NCBI GenBank assembly: GCA_016201275.1
Contig: JACQDB010000158.1
Span: forward strand, 1-63,890
Length of the DNA stretch: 63,890 nucleotides
Direction of reading: 5' to 3'
Source: Acidobacteriota bacterium
GTDB lineage: Bacteria; Acidobacteriota; Blastocatellia; UBA7656
The position numbers were made by a program, and so were the translations under genes. Positions 54,663-63,708 of the stretch are shown piece by piece. Below the pieces are notes generated by a model that had not been told where the DNA came from, made no database searches, and worked only from the letters and a program-made list of their open reading frames with translations. Each line of letters opens with the position of its first letter. Position 1 is the stretch's first letter.

Positions 54663-55034
54663 ATGATCGGAGAAACCATGAGGCACTTGCCGAGCGCTGC
54701 ACCGTTAAGCACACGCGAGGTTTATTTGGAAATGAAAAAGCGCCTGGATCAGGGCGAAAAGGCGGTGATGGCGCTGGTCGTCAAAACCAAAGGCTCGACG
54801 CCGCAACGCGAGGGCGCACGCATCGTCGTCTTTGAAGACGGCTCGTTTATCGGCACGGTCGGCGGCGGTTGCGTCGAGGCCGACATTTATGCTGAAGCCA
54901 AAGAAGTGATGCGAACCGGCAAGGCGGACATCTTTCATTTCAGTCTAGCCGGTGATGTGGCCGCCGAAGAAGGCATGGTGTGCGGCGGTCAGATGGAAGT
55001 CTTTATCGAACGCTGGTCGTATGACGATGATTGA
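54663..55034 (+). CDS. XdhC/CoxI N-terminal domain protein
   Basis: The 123-residue protein is the XdhC_CoxI domain only: ALVVKTKGSTPQREGARIVV and GTVGGGCVEADIYAEAKEVM, then EEGMVCGGQMEVFIE. XdhC helps insert sulfurated molybdenum cofactor into xanthine-dehydrogenase-type enzymes. The C-terminal Rossmann domain of full XdhC is missing; the frame ends normally, so it is a natural short form. No molybdoenzyme gene is nearby. GAGGAG lies upstream. Confidence 0.9.
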   Translation: MIGETMRHLPSAAPLSTREVYLEMKKRLDQGEKAVMALVVKTKGSTPQREGARIVVFEDGSFIGTVGGGCVEADIYAEAKEVMRTGKADIFHFSLAGDVAAEEGMVCGGQMEVFIERWSYDDD

Positions 55035-55128
55035 GGCCAGCCAACCTTGGCGCGCTGCATTTTCCCAGCTCAAGGCGTGCCCTTTACCGGGAACGCTTGA
55101 GGGCAAGTCCGTGTGTAGGCGCGCCGGT

Positions 55129-55956
55129 TTACCATCGCAAGGTTGGCGGAAAAAACTCGGCGATTAAGTCTTGATAAAACGGTTTCAACTGCGCGACCTG
55201 GGGGCGCTCGGCGCTTTTGGAATAGAGATCGTAAGGGTTGAAAGCGCGCACCCAGTCGAACATTTTGCGGTCGTGGTCATTCATCAGATCATCGTACTCG
55301 CGCTGTTGATGCATGACGTAGCACGAGTGATAACGAATCATGTAGAGGCTTTCTGCGGGTAGATAATCCTTCACTACCTGGTAGAGATATTCATCGTGAC
55401 CCCAAGAAAAATGCACTTGATCGAGGCCGCATCCGTGGGCATAGATGCCATATTTCGACTGCAAAGCGGGGTTCTGTTTATCGGGATTGGCGGCGAATAA
55501 TTCGGGATAAACAATTTTGTTCGAGTAGGCGCAGCCGACTGGAAAGGTGTCGCCGACAACCGCCCATTGCGGCTCGCCAAACAACCACAACACCTTGCCC
55601 AAATCATGAATCAAGCCGGTCAGGATGAACCAGCGTGGATGACCGTCTTGGCGTATGGCTTCGGCGGTTTGCAGATTATGTTCGATTTGCGGCAACTCAA
55701 TATCGGGGTCGCTATCATCCACCAGCGCATTGAGCAATTCGATGGCTTCCCATATTCCCATCTCGCGTTGCGCTTTGGCGAGGTACTGCTTTTTCTTGTC
55801 CCGCACGAACGCCAAGGTTTGATGGGCGTGGTTCAGAGCGTAAAGCTCTTTGACGCTGTGGCGCGCTGGCGTGTGAAAATTGCGAAACTGTTCAGCGGCT
55901 TTCGGTGCAGACAGCGCGCTCGGTTCTGACGGCATCACGGCCTGAGACATAAGCAT
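55129..55956 (-). CDS. Inositol oxygenase (MIOX) family protein
   Basis: The 275-residue protein matches myo-inositol oxygenase, a di-iron HD-fold enzyme turning myo-inositol and O2 into D-glucuronate. Metal-ligand blocks are visible in order: [47 protein letters not shown], and RYHSCY plus the Asp of [12 protein letters not shown]. The GDTFPVGC segment is also conserved. Length is near that of the human enzyme (285). MIOX is best known from eukaryotes and is scattered in bacteria. Confidence 0.95.
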   Translation of the reverse strand: MLMSQAVMPSEPSALSAPKAAEQFRNFHTPARHSVKELYALNHAHQTLAFVRDKKKQYLAKAQREMGIWEAIELLNALVDDSDPDIELPQIEHNLQTAEAIRQDGHPRWFILTGLIHDLGKVLWLFGEPQWAVVGDTFPVGCAYSNKIVYPELFAANPDKQNPALQSKYGIYAHGCGLDQVHFSWGHDEYLYQVVKDYLPAESLYMIRYHSCYVMHQQREYDDLMNDHDRKMFDWVRAFNPYDLYSKSAERPQVAQLKPFYQDLIAEFFPPTLRW

Positions 55957-56193
55957 CCTCCTTTTGGATAACTGCGCTCGAATAGATTTTCACTACGCTT
56001 TTCGCTCGACGAATTTGCCGATGGCCGAATTATAGTGCATCTTCAAGGCTAGACGGAAGGGAGGCAGCGCCGCAAGAGACGCAGCGCCGCTCACGATTCA
56101 ATCAGCGCAATAATCGGTGGTCATCCTCTGCACCTTGCAGCAAGAAGATGAGCGCATCTGTAGCCCTGGGATTTGCTTCACGTTTTTGCCGCG
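55957..56193. other. Short gap without a gene
   Basis: Between the MIOX start and the deaminase stop I see no gene; it should hold the MIOX promoter. Confidence 0.5.
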
Positions 56194-56652
56194 TTACTCT
56201 TCGCCGATGTCTTCGTGCCAGATTTCAGGATGAGCGGTGATGTAGTCGCCAAGCATCTTGATGCACTCTGATGAATTCAACTCGACAATCCGCACGCCGT
56301 GGTCGCGTAACCAGTCCAGGCCACCGGCGAAATTCAAGGACTCGCCGACCACCACGGTGCCGATTTGGAATTGGCGAACCAGGCCGCTGCAATACCAGCA
56401 GGGCGCAAGCGTCGTCACCATGATTTTGTCGGCGTAACGGCGCTGTCTTCCGGCTTTGCGAAAGGCATCAGTTTCGGCGTGCATGGACGGGTCGCTCTCT
56501 TGCACGCGGCGGTTATGACCGCGCCCCAGCAACTTGCCCGTCGCCTCAAACAGCGCCGCGCCAATCGGTATGCCGCCTTCGGCTAACCCTTGCCGCGCTT
56601 CTGCTATGGCTATCGCCAACCACGATTCGTAAGTTGATTTGTCTGTCATCAT
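56194..56652 (-). CDS. Nucleoside/cytosine deaminase, yeast Fcy1-like
   Basis: The 152-residue protein is a zinc deaminase with the HAE motif in PSMHAETDAFRKAG and PCWYCSGLVRQF. The pattern LAIAIAEARQGLAEGGIPIGAAL and the C-terminal ILGDYITAHPEIWHEDIGEE-like tail resemble yeast cytosine deaminase more than the E. coli enzyme. It would convert cytosine to uracil, or a related base. A hypothetical gene lies 15 bases upstream, so both are probably one operon. Confidence 0.9.
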   Translation of the reverse strand: MMTDKSTYESWLAIAIAEARQGLAEGGIPIGAALFEATGKLLGRGHNRRVQESDPSMHAETDAFRKAGRQRRYADKIMVTTLAPCWYCSGLVRQFQIGTVVVGESLNFAGGLDWLRDHGVRIVELNSSECIKMLGDYITAHPEIWHEDIGEE

Positions 56653-56667
56653 GATTTGTACCTTTGG

Positions 56668-57297
56668 TTATTCTAGGCAATAGCGGAACAGCGTATTGGC
56701 GCAAGAGATCGGTGCGTTGCCAACGGGGCTTAACACGATCACTTCATCAATGCGACCTTCGCCGTAAACATCTATGCCGGCCTTTTCTGCCTGATTTAAA
56801 GTCACTATATCGGCGCTCTCCATAGCATCCCAATCCTTGCGATACAAAGTCAGGCGATAGGCATCGGGCGGGACGATGACCAAGGCTCCCGGATCGGTGG
56901 GGTGGTCGCCGTTGTCGCCCATCGGCAAGGTGTTGTACGAATGAATCCACAACTTCCCAGAAGGCGAAGTCAGATAGCCCGATTCCGGCGCGAACCACTT
57001 GCCGGTCGAGAGTTCTGCAGCGGTTAAGGGTTCGCCCACGACGATCTCTATATCAATGCCGCCATCCCCATGCAGACCATACACCAGCAGGTCTCCCGCT
57101 TCCAATAGCGATGTGGTTGTCGGGTCGTTGAGCGCGGCGCGATTGCTGTACCAAATGATGCGCGGGTTGGCTTGGCGTATGCGCGCTTCATGGGCGTCGT
57201 CGTAAAGCAGCACGGTCAACCCGTCGTTGTAGATATGCACAGCCGTCGCGCCTTCACGAATCGGCCCGGTCACGATTTGAAACTTGGTCGCGCTCAT
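56668..57297 (-). CDS. Hypothetical protein
   Basis: I do not know the family of this 209-residue cytoplasmic protein. It is mostly beta/alpha, with GATAVHIYNDGLTVLLYDDA, an acidic GLHGDGGIDIEIVVGEP and a C-terminal CANTLFRYCLE with two Cys. It is the first gene of the pair with the deaminase. Confidence 0.75.
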   Translation of the reverse strand: MSATKFQIVTGPIREGATAVHIYNDGLTVLLYDDAHEARIRQANPRIIWYSNRAALNDPTTTSLLEAGDLLVYGLHGDGGIDIEIVVGEPLTAAELSTGKWFAPESGYLTSPSGKLWIHSYNTLPMGDNGDHPTDPGALVIVPPDAYRLTLYRKDWDAMESADIVTLNQAEKAGIDVYGEGRIDEVIVLSPVGNAPISCANTLFRYCLE

Positions 57298-57450
57298 GAG
57301 GTGACTCCTTTTGCCTGTGTGGTCAACGAAAAATCAAAGCGTCGAACCGGCTTTGATTTTTACTCGAAAACCACCAACGCGAGCCACGCTGTCCGCTTCG
57401 GTGGTCTTCGGTAATCTTTTTTTCGCGCCGTAAGCTTGCCTGCGCCTGTT

Positions 57451-57494
57451 AAAAAAAGTTTGTCAAAAAGCCCGAAAAATCAGGGGTTTTTGAC
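57451..57494 (-). terminator. Rho-independent terminator after the BACON gene
   Basis: On the minus strand GTCAAAAACCC and GGGCTTTTTGAC (57494-57462) form a stem, followed by a run of seven T (57457-57451). It lies just past the stop of the BACON gene. Confidence 0.75.
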
Positions 57495-57522
57495 GGTTTT
57501 CAAAAAACTTGGGCCTGCCTAC

Positions 57523-60500
57523 TTAGCGCGATTGCTTGACGGTGACGCTCTTACCGGCAATCGTCAAGCTGGTTTGTCGAGTTGCACCCGTAGGATTTGC
57601 GGCAACCCGAATGGTCACGCTGCCATTGCCGCTGCCGGTTGCCCCTGCAGTAAGCGTCACCCAACTGACCGGGCTGCTGGCTGTCCAATCGCACCCGGCG
57701 GCGGTGAAGACGTTGATGGTGGCGTTGCCGCCGACGCCGGTGAACGAAATGAACGTGGTGCTGACGCTGTAAGAACAGGTTGGGCTACCGGCGGCCTGAT
57801 TAATTGTGAAGGTTTGTCCGGCGACGGTGATCGTAGCGCTGCGCGGGCTGGTGACGGTATTGGCAGCAACCAGGTAACCAACCGTGCCAGTGCCGGAGCC
57901 GCTTGCGCCGGAGGTTACGGTTAGCCACGCGGCATTGCTGACGGCGTTCCAGGCGCAACCGATTTGCGTAGCGACGGTGAAGTTGCCGCTGCCGCCGCTG
58001 CTGCTGATGGTCGCATTGGTGGGAAACAGCGTATAGGTGCAACCGCCGCCGCTTGAGCCGTCCTGGGTGACGGTGAAAGTTTGCCCGGCGATGGTGATGG
58101 TGCCCGAACGCGCCCCGCCACTGTTGGCCGCAACGGTAAAGCCTGTGCTGCCGCTGCCGCTGCCTGCTGCGCCGGAGTTGATGGTGATGAAGGCGGCATT
58201 GCTGATGGCTGTCCAATTGCAAACGGCTGTGGTGGTGACATTGATTGAGCCACTGCCACCAGCGATGGCGAAGTTTTGACTGCCCGGCGCAATCGCGTAG
58301 CTACAAGTGGGAATGCTGCCTGCTTGATTGACGGTGAAGACCCGTCCGCCTATGGCGATGTAGCCGCTGCGCGAGGCGGTGTCAGGATTGGCGGCAACCG
58401 TGTAGTTGACTTTTCTGCCTGCGGCCACCGGCGAAATCCATGCATCAGTAGTCGTCGCCGTATAGGTGGTGCAGCCGATTGGCAGCGTCACGGCTACGGC
58501 TCCCAAACCGCCGCTTGACGGATACGAAGCCGAAGTTGGCGACAACCCGGTGACGCAAGTGGAACCAAGTTGGGTGACCGTGAAGGTCTGTCCGGCGATA
58601 GTAAGTGTGCCGTTGCGATTGGTGCTGCGGTTGTTTTGCGACACTGTGAAGTTCACTGCGCCGTTGCCGCTGCCCGTTGCGCCTGCATTGATGGCAATCC
58701 AGGTATCATTGCTGGCGGCAGTCCAGTTGCAACCGGTCGGTGCGCTCACCGCAACGCTGCTTGCGCCACCGGGATAGCCAAACAGTTGACTGGTCGCCGA
58801 GAGCGTGAAGGCGCAAGCCGTATTTGATTGGTTGACAGTGAAGGTTTGACCAGCGATGGTCATCGTGCCGGTGCGTGGACTGCCCGTCACATTGGCGGCC
58901 ACCGAAAAATTCACCGTGCCAGTGCCGCTGCCGCTGCTGCCTGAAGTGACGCTGATCCAGGCATCATTGCTTGCGGCGCTCCAAGGGCAAGCGGCAGTAG
59001 TGTTGACGGCAACGCTGCCATTGCCGCCGGTCGCTGTGAAGGTTTGATTGCTTGGCGCTATGGCATAAGAACAGGACGAACCGCCGGAGACGGTCAAAAT
59101 GCCTGTGCCGGTTTGGCTCTGTCCATCGGGATTGATGATGGTGAGATTTTTAGCGCCGCTGGTGGCGCTGGCGGTGGAGAGGTTCAACACCACGGTGGTC
59201 GGATTTTGATAGGTGACGCTGTTGACGATGACGCCGCCGCTGACCGTTGCGCCGAGGCGACAAGCGAAGCCTGCGCCGGGATCGAAGAAACCCGCTCCGG
59301 CGATCTGTGAGCCGCTGACCGTGACGTTGACCGAGGCCAGTCCGGCGGCAAGCGTTGACGGATTGACGCTGACCGGCGTGGCAGGCGGCGGCGCAAGCAA
59401 TTTCACGACGCGCACTCCGTAAGAATTACTGGAGTCACAAAATTCCTGTATCGTCCACATGGTCATGTCATCGCAAGGGTCGAGACTGGTGTAGGAATAA
59501 TCGCCCCAGCGCCGCGCCCCGCGCACCCCGGAATCGCTCGGCGGATTATAAGAACTGCTGGCGGCGGTGAGCGCGACGGGCGCTTGTAAAGTGCCTAACG
59601 GGTCGCTTGCCAAACGTCCGGCGGTTGCGGCGTTGGCGAATTCATTAGTCCCGGCGATGCTGCATCCCAAAGCCAAGTGGCCTTGCCCGGAAACCATCAC
59701 CGAAGGAATCCAGTAGTTGCGGTCGTCAACCGTGTTGGTGGTGGTGCTGGCAAACAGGGTTCCCGATTGCACCAAGGTCGGCGTTGCCGTATTCACGTTG
59801 GCGATTTCATACCAGCGTGCGCCGTTGCGTGTGCGTGTACCGGCAGCGGAACCGAAATTGTCCACGCCGATGTTATGCGCTGTCCACAATCTGCCGTTGC
59901 GAAGATGCGCGGCAAACAAGCGGTCATCCAAACCGTCGAGTTGTCCGTTGAAGCTGCCGGTGTTGCCCAGATGACGCACCGACATAGGTGATGCCGTGGC
60001 GGGAACAGTGAGAAAGATATTCGCAGACAGCGAAGGCGTGCCGCCGGGGTCTGCAACTCTGCGAAGCACCAGAGTGCCGAAGGAAAAATTATCTGTGCCG
60101 ATGAAGTAGCCTACGGTTGCAGCAGCGTCGTAATTGTCCACGCCTTGCGGCGTGAACAGCCCTGCGCCGCCGGGCGAGCCGGTCAAATTGCGAAACGCCG
60201 TGACCACAATCGGCCCCGCGCCTAACACCGAACTCTTACGGATCACGAAAGCCGCTGTGCCGTTATAAGCCAAAGACGAGCCGCAGAATTGATTGACGCC
60301 GACGTACAATGCGTTGGCGTCTATGCCCAGAGTTGGATAATCGGCAAGGCAGGTCGAGTCACCGGCAGGCGGCGCTTGCTCCTGTTGAAAGAAGAAGAAA
60401 GACCAGACCGTGCTGGCGGCAATGGTGGCGGTGTCGCTGACCGCCAGCAAGATGCGATTCGGCCTTGTCACATTGATCATCAACACAAACCAGCGATTCG

Positions 60501-61179
60501 ATAAACGGTCAAAGCGTATGCGCGGGTCGCTGCTTCCCGAAGCATTGCGGACGCTGCTGAAAAAAGTATTGGTCGAAGCGTTCAACACGCCATCGGCGAC
60601 GCCTGTCGCTTTGTTGAAGGTGACGATGCGACCATTGACGGCGACGATGAATTGCGTAGTTCCGACCGCGCCCATCGAATCAGGAGGAAAAGCATTGGTC
60701 GGGTTGAGACCGCTCAAGGTTGCGCCGGTAAAACTGGTGCTGGGAGTTTGCGGGATAAGCGACTCGGATTTTCGGGCGCTCTGGTCTGTTGCCGGGAATT
60801 GCGCCGCTTTCGACGACGCGGGATTCTGGTGCAGATGGCTGCGATCCGGTTGTGTGACTTCGGCTTCGGTTTCGCGTTCCTCCAGTTCTGCGCGTTCGGC
60901 CACGGTGCGTTGCATAATTTCGGAGACGCTTTCCTGAACGCCGAATTCGCCAGCCCACGGAATACCGGTTATCGCGCCGCGCCCATCCACCTGCTGCATA
61001 GGTGCTTGCGTCGCCGCTGGCGCAGCAACCTTAGCAGGCGCAGCCGGGGCATGGGTTTTTTTATTGACGATGTTTTGCGCGAAGAGATTGGCCGTCTCCG
61101 TGAACGCCAAGACAATGATGAGCAAAGCGACTACCGATTTGCCAAAGGCCGTGAACCAGCGGTGATGAGTACGGTACAT
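57523..61179 (-). CDS. Large secreted protein with six BACON domains
   Basis: The protein has 1218 residues. A signal peptide (SVVALLIIVLAFTETANLFA) is followed by an N-terminal spacer and a ~450-residue beta-propeller-like domain with PPDSMGAVGTTQFIVAVNGR and SDPRIRFDRLSNRWFVLMI. An IPT/TIG-like domain follows near residue 640. From about 740 to the end lie six BACON repeats, each with a Cys start (such as CSYAIAP), NDAWISVTSG-like and AGQTFTVNQ. BACON domains are often found on surface or glycan-binding proteins; the last repeats may anchor or space the head. Confidence 0.9.
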   Translation of the reverse strand: MYRTHHRWFTAFGKSVVALLIIVLAFTETANLFAQNIVNKKTHAPAAPAKVAAPAATQAPMQQVDGRGAITGIPWAGEFGVQESVSEIMQRTVAERAELEERETEAEVTQPDRSHLHQNPASSKAAQFPATDQSARKSESLIPQTPSTSFTGATLSGLNPTNAFPPDSMGAVGTTQFIVAVNGRIVTFNKATGVADGVLNASTNTFFSSVRNASGSSDPRIRFDRLSNRWFVLMINVTRPNRILLAVSDTATIAASTVWSFFFFQQEQAPPAGDSTCLADYPTLGIDANALYVGVNQFCGSSLAYNGTAAFVIRKSSVLGAGPIVVTAFRNLTGSPGGAGLFTPQGVDNYDAAATVGYFIGTDNFSFGTLVLRRVADPGGTPSLSANIFLTVPATASPMSVRHLGNTGSFNGQLDGLDDRLFAAHLRNGRLWTAHNIGVDNFGSAAGTRTRNGARWYEIANVNTATPTLVQSGTLFASTTTNTVDDRNYWIPSVMVSGQGHLALGCSIAGTNEFANAATAGRLASDPLGTLQAPVALTAASSSYNPPSDSGVRGARRWGDYSYTSLDPCDDMTMWTIQEFCDSSNSYGVRVVKLLAPPPATPVSVNPSTLAAGLASVNVTVSGSQIAGAGFFDPGAGFACRLGATVSGGVIVNSVTYQNPTTVVLNLSTASATSGAKNLTIINPDGQSQTGTGILTVSGGSSCSYAIAPSNQTFTATGGNGSVAVNTTAACPWSAASNDAWISVTSGSSGSGTGTVNFSVAANVTGSPRTGTMTIAGQTFTVNQSNTACAFTLSATSQLFGYPGGASSVAVSAPTGCNWTAASNDTWIAINAGATGSGNGAVNFTVSQNNRSTNRNGTLTIAGQTFTVTQLGSTCVTGLSPTSASYPSSGGLGAVAVTLPIGCTTYTATTTDAWISPVAAGRKVNYTVAANPDTASRSGYIAIGGRVFTVNQAGSIPTCSYAIAPGSQNFAIAGGSGSINVTTTAVCNWTAISNAAFITINSGAAGSGSGSTGFTVAANSGGARSGTITIAGQTFTVTQDGSSGGGCTYTLFPTNATISSSGGSGNFTVATQIGCAWNAVSNAAWLTVTSGASGSGTGTVGYLVAANTVTSPRSATITVAGQTFTINQAAGSPTCSYSVSTTFISFTGVGGNATINVFTAAGCDWTASSPVSWVTLTAGATGSGNGSVTIRVAANPTGATRQTSLTIAGKSVTVKQSR

Positions 61180-61406
61180 CTAGTCCTCCAGAATAAAATT
61201 TAGACGGAAATTTTTAAGCACGAGGTTGAACCAACTGAATGGAGAAGCGGATTGTTGATCCGGTTAAAAATGGTTGAACATGGTGTGGGGCAGCGCTCTT
61301 GTTGTAGCTGGTGAATATGGATACTATCTAGGCGCTTTTTCTTTGTCAATTTTGGAAAAGCAAATTGCTGCGCTTGAGCCAGCCAGCCAACTTTGAGGCT
61401 GACCCT

Positions 61407-61467
61407 TTACGGATAAAAAAAGCATTGCAACGGATAAGAAAAAAGTTAATACGGATAAGAAAAAGCC
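61407..61467. repeat. Three copies of ACGGATAAGAAAAA
   Basis: ACGGATAAAAAAAG, ACGGATAAGAAAAA and ACGGATAAGAAAAA occur at about 61411, 61435 and 61451. They lie in the 480-base gap between the BACON gene and rfaE2, which has no gene that I can support. Confidence 0.6.
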
Positions 61468-61499
61468 TGGCTACGAATCGGAGAAGTGTTTCTCTCTTA

Positions 61500-61576
61500 G
61501 CGAATCTTTGCGGCTTGGCGCGAGATGTAGTCTATGCAGTAGCCAGCCGCTTGCGCGCCAAGTCGCAAAAATTCGC
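61500..61576. repeat. 23-bp inverted repeat
   Basis: Arms 61500-61522 and 61554-61576 match at 21 of 23 positions, with CTTGGCGCG at the inner end. The element is related to the one at 33340-33433. Confidence 0.75.
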
Positions 61577-61660
61577 CAGGTATTCGTCATTTTTTTTGAG
61601 TACATGAATTTTCATGGCGACCCAGGAAGTGAGCGGCAAACTTATCGAAGAAAAATTTTT

Positions 61661-62143
61661 ATGGGACAACTTCTTGATAGACCAACTTTGCTCGAAGAGC
61701 GCCAGCGTCTAGGCCGCGAAGGTCGCCGCGTCGTCTTTACCAACGGCTGTTTCGATCTCCTGCATCCCGGTCATGTGCGCTATCTGGCGCAAGCCCGCGC
61801 TCTGGGTGATGCGCTCATCGTGGCGTTGAATAGCGATGCTTCGGTGCATCAATTGAAAGGCGCGGCGCGCCCGATTCTTAAAGAACAGGAACGCGCCGAA
61901 GTGATGGCGGCGCTCGCCTGTGTGGATTACGTGACGATATTTGACGAAGAAACGCCGCGCCAATTGATTGCCGCTTTGTTGCCGGATGTTCTGGTCAAGG
62001 GTGGCGACTGGTCGCTTGAAACCATAGTCGGGCGTGAAGAGGTTGAAGCGGCGGGCGGCATCGTCGTATCGCTTTCGTATATTGAAGGCGTGTCCACCAC
62101 GGAAATCATCGAAAGAATTTTGGCCACTCAACGCTCAACCTGA
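61661..62143 (+). CDS. rfaE2: D-glycero-beta-D-manno-heptose 1-phosphate adenylyltransferase
   Basis: From ATG 61661 the enzyme has 160 residues. It has the nucleotidyltransferase motif [19 protein letters not shown] and [15 protein letters not shown], and the end [13 protein letters not shown] (the usual SSTxII type). It adds AMP to heptose-1-phosphate to make ADP-heptose for lipopolysaccharide. It is the separate RfaE2 form, without the kinase domain of HldE. LPS heptose synthesis supports a Gram-negative host. Confidence 0.94.
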   Translation: MGQLLDRPTLLEERQRLGREGRRVVFTNGCFDLLHPGHVRYLAQARALGDALIVALNSDASVHQLKGAARPILKEQERAEVMAALACVDYVTIFDEETPRQLIAALLPDVLVKGGDWSLETIVGREEVEAAGGIVVSLSYIEGVSTTEIIERILATQRST

Positions 62144-62145
62144 TT

Positions 62146-62748
62146 TCACACAGCGGCGTAGCGTTCCGGCGAGACAATCAAAAACATGGTGCCGTGAATC
62201 GTAAACAGCGATTCGTCCACGCTGCCCGGCAAGGCGCAATGATAATCGCCCGCGCCCAGCACTTCGCCGTTGATGTGATAATCGCCTTCCAACACCAAAC
62301 ACTCTTCTGCGCCTAGGTGCCGATGTTTTGGCAGGCTGGCTCCGGGCAGCAATTTGTACAGCGTCGTCACCGTGCCTTTGGCATCATCTTTGAACAGACG
62401 TTTGATGAAGACGCCTTCCCATTTTTCGTTCCACTCGCCTTCGTTGGCGCGAATGGTCAACGATTCGCCGAGCGATTGGTGAACGGGTTTAGCGGGTTGT
62501 GGAGATGCCGACTCGCCAGTGATTTCCGCCCAGAGGCGGTCGCGCAACCGCGCAGGCGGTTCGACGCGGGGTGCAGCAAAGGCCAGTTTTTCGGCCAATA
62601 ATTGAAAGCTTTGTACTTCGACTTTGCACGTTGGGCAGCCTTCGGCGAGATGTTGTTGAAACGCTTCGGCTTCCTCTTGAGGCAACACGCCAAAAGCAAA
62701 TAAGGCCGCCTGCAAAGTTGCCTCTTCTTCCGATGTATGATGGCTCAT
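62146..62748 (-). CDS. ChrR-type cupin anti-sigma factor
   Basis: The 200-residue protein has an N-terminal anti-sigma domain with HLAEGCPTCKVEV, a zinc-binding region (HxxxCxxC type), up to about residue 90, and a C-terminal cupin with PKHRHLGAEECLVLEGDY and HCALPGS. In Rhodobacter ChrR this pair of domains senses singlet oxygen. Its start overlaps the sigma stop by four bases. It should hold the sigma factor until a stress signal frees it. Confidence 0.92.
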   Translation of the reverse strand: MSHHTSEEEATLQAALFAFGVLPQEEAEAFQQHLAEGCPTCKVEVQSFQLLAEKLAFAAPRVEPPARLRDRLWAEITGESASPQPAKPVHQSLGESLTIRANEGEWNEKWEGVFIKRLFKDDAKGTVTTLYKLLPGASLPKHRHLGAEECLVLEGDYHINGEVLGAGDYHCALPGSVDESLFTIHGTMFLIVSPERYAAV

Positions 62749-63377
62749 AGTTGCTCCTGTAGCATGGGATTGAGGAATTCGCGCAACTTCATCATAGCTA
62801 ATCTGAGCAGCTTTATCACGGTGTCCGGCGACAGGTTCAAGCGTATAGCAATTTCGTGAGGACTCAGGCCGCTGTAGTAAGACAGTTCAACCACCTGACG
62901 TTGAATAACCGGAAGTGCCGCGAGCGCCGTGCGCGCCAGATGCTGTTGTTGAGCGAGGAAAGCAGTCGCCTCAACTTCACTCGCCGCAACCGAGCGCAAC
63001 GGCTCTTGCAGAAAAGGGGAAGCCTGGCGTGGTTCAACGGATGCCGAGCGTCGGCAATCGAGCGCTCGTGTGCGAGCCAGCGCCAGTATCCAAGCCAGCG
63101 GCGTAGTTTGTTTCGCATCGTACAGCGCCGCCTGTCGCCACACCTGTTTGAAGACTTCTAGCAACACCTCTTCGGCGCGTGCGCGGTCGCCGGTGATTCG
63201 CAGGATGAGACCGAAAACCACGGGGCTGATCTGTTGATATAAAGCATCGAGAGCCGCCGCTTCGCCTTGAGCAATTTGTGCAAGCAGGGTGAGATAAAAT
63301 TGTTGCTGGTCGCAAGCCAGCGCCTTCGGTAAGAGAACAGGATTTTGATTTTCCAGATTGTGGCGGATTTGGCTCAT
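62745..63377 (-). CDS. ECF-type RNA polymerase sigma factor
   Basis: The 210-residue protein has region 2 (ISPVVFGLILRITGDRARAEEVLLEVFKQVW with TPLAWILALARTRALD) and region 4 (ALPVIQRQVVELSYYSGLSPHEIAIRLNL followed by VIKLLRLAMMKLREFL). It is co-transcribed with the ChrR-like gene, which follows with an ATGA overlap. It probably controls a photo-oxidative or redox stress regulon. Its own promoter should lie in 63378-63560. Confidence 0.93.
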   Translation of the reverse strand: MSQIRHNLENQNPVLLPKALACDQQQFYLTLLAQIAQGEAAALDALYQQISPVVFGLILRITGDRARAEEVLLEVFKQVWRQAALYDAKQTTPLAWILALARTRALDCRRSASVEPRQASPFLQEPLRSVAASEVEATAFLAQQQHLARTALAALPVIQRQVVELSYYSGLSPHEIAIRLNLSPDTVIKLLRLAMMKLREFLNPMLQEQL

Positions 63378-63561
63378 TCACCCGCCCTACGCCGAAAGAT
63401 TTTTTTCGGATTCACCAGTAGAAAAAAAATATTCATGAAAATGCTTGCCTCGCGTAAAAAGAGAAGGCGGAAACGACGAGGCTCCTTGATTAAGAGTCGT
63501 GCGCGAGTTTAATCTTGCCGCCACACTTGGGGTGCAATGAAAAGTGAGACTCGGTTGCGGC

Positions 63562-63708
63562 TAGAGCGGTTTTCATAGGTGTGTACTGAACACCTTATCG
63601 TTGAGCAGCAGTCTTCGACCGTGCGAAGGTCTTCGACCGCGCGAAGGTCTTCGACCGCCGCTCAACGGGTTTGATATTTCAGTAATCTCAAACCAAAACT
63701 GCTCTAGT
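63562..63708. mobile_element. MITE-like element, copy B
   Basis: The 147-bp copy starts CTAGAGCGGTTTT and ends AAAACTGCTCTAG, 13-bp terminal inverted repeats with one mismatch. It shares TGTGTACTGAACA and CTCAACGGGTTTGA with copy A at 53215-53341. It is longer because of a short tandem repeat with GCGAAGGTCTTCGACCG inside. Confidence 0.82.

Noticed and set aside
57523-59100. Long DNA repeats as a non-coding repeat array
   Set aside because: They are the codon-level trace of six BACON domains in one open frame.
63435-63512. 25-residue Arg/Lys-rich peptide frame
   Set aside because: No ribosome binding site, and it lies in the expected promoter region of the sigma factor gene.
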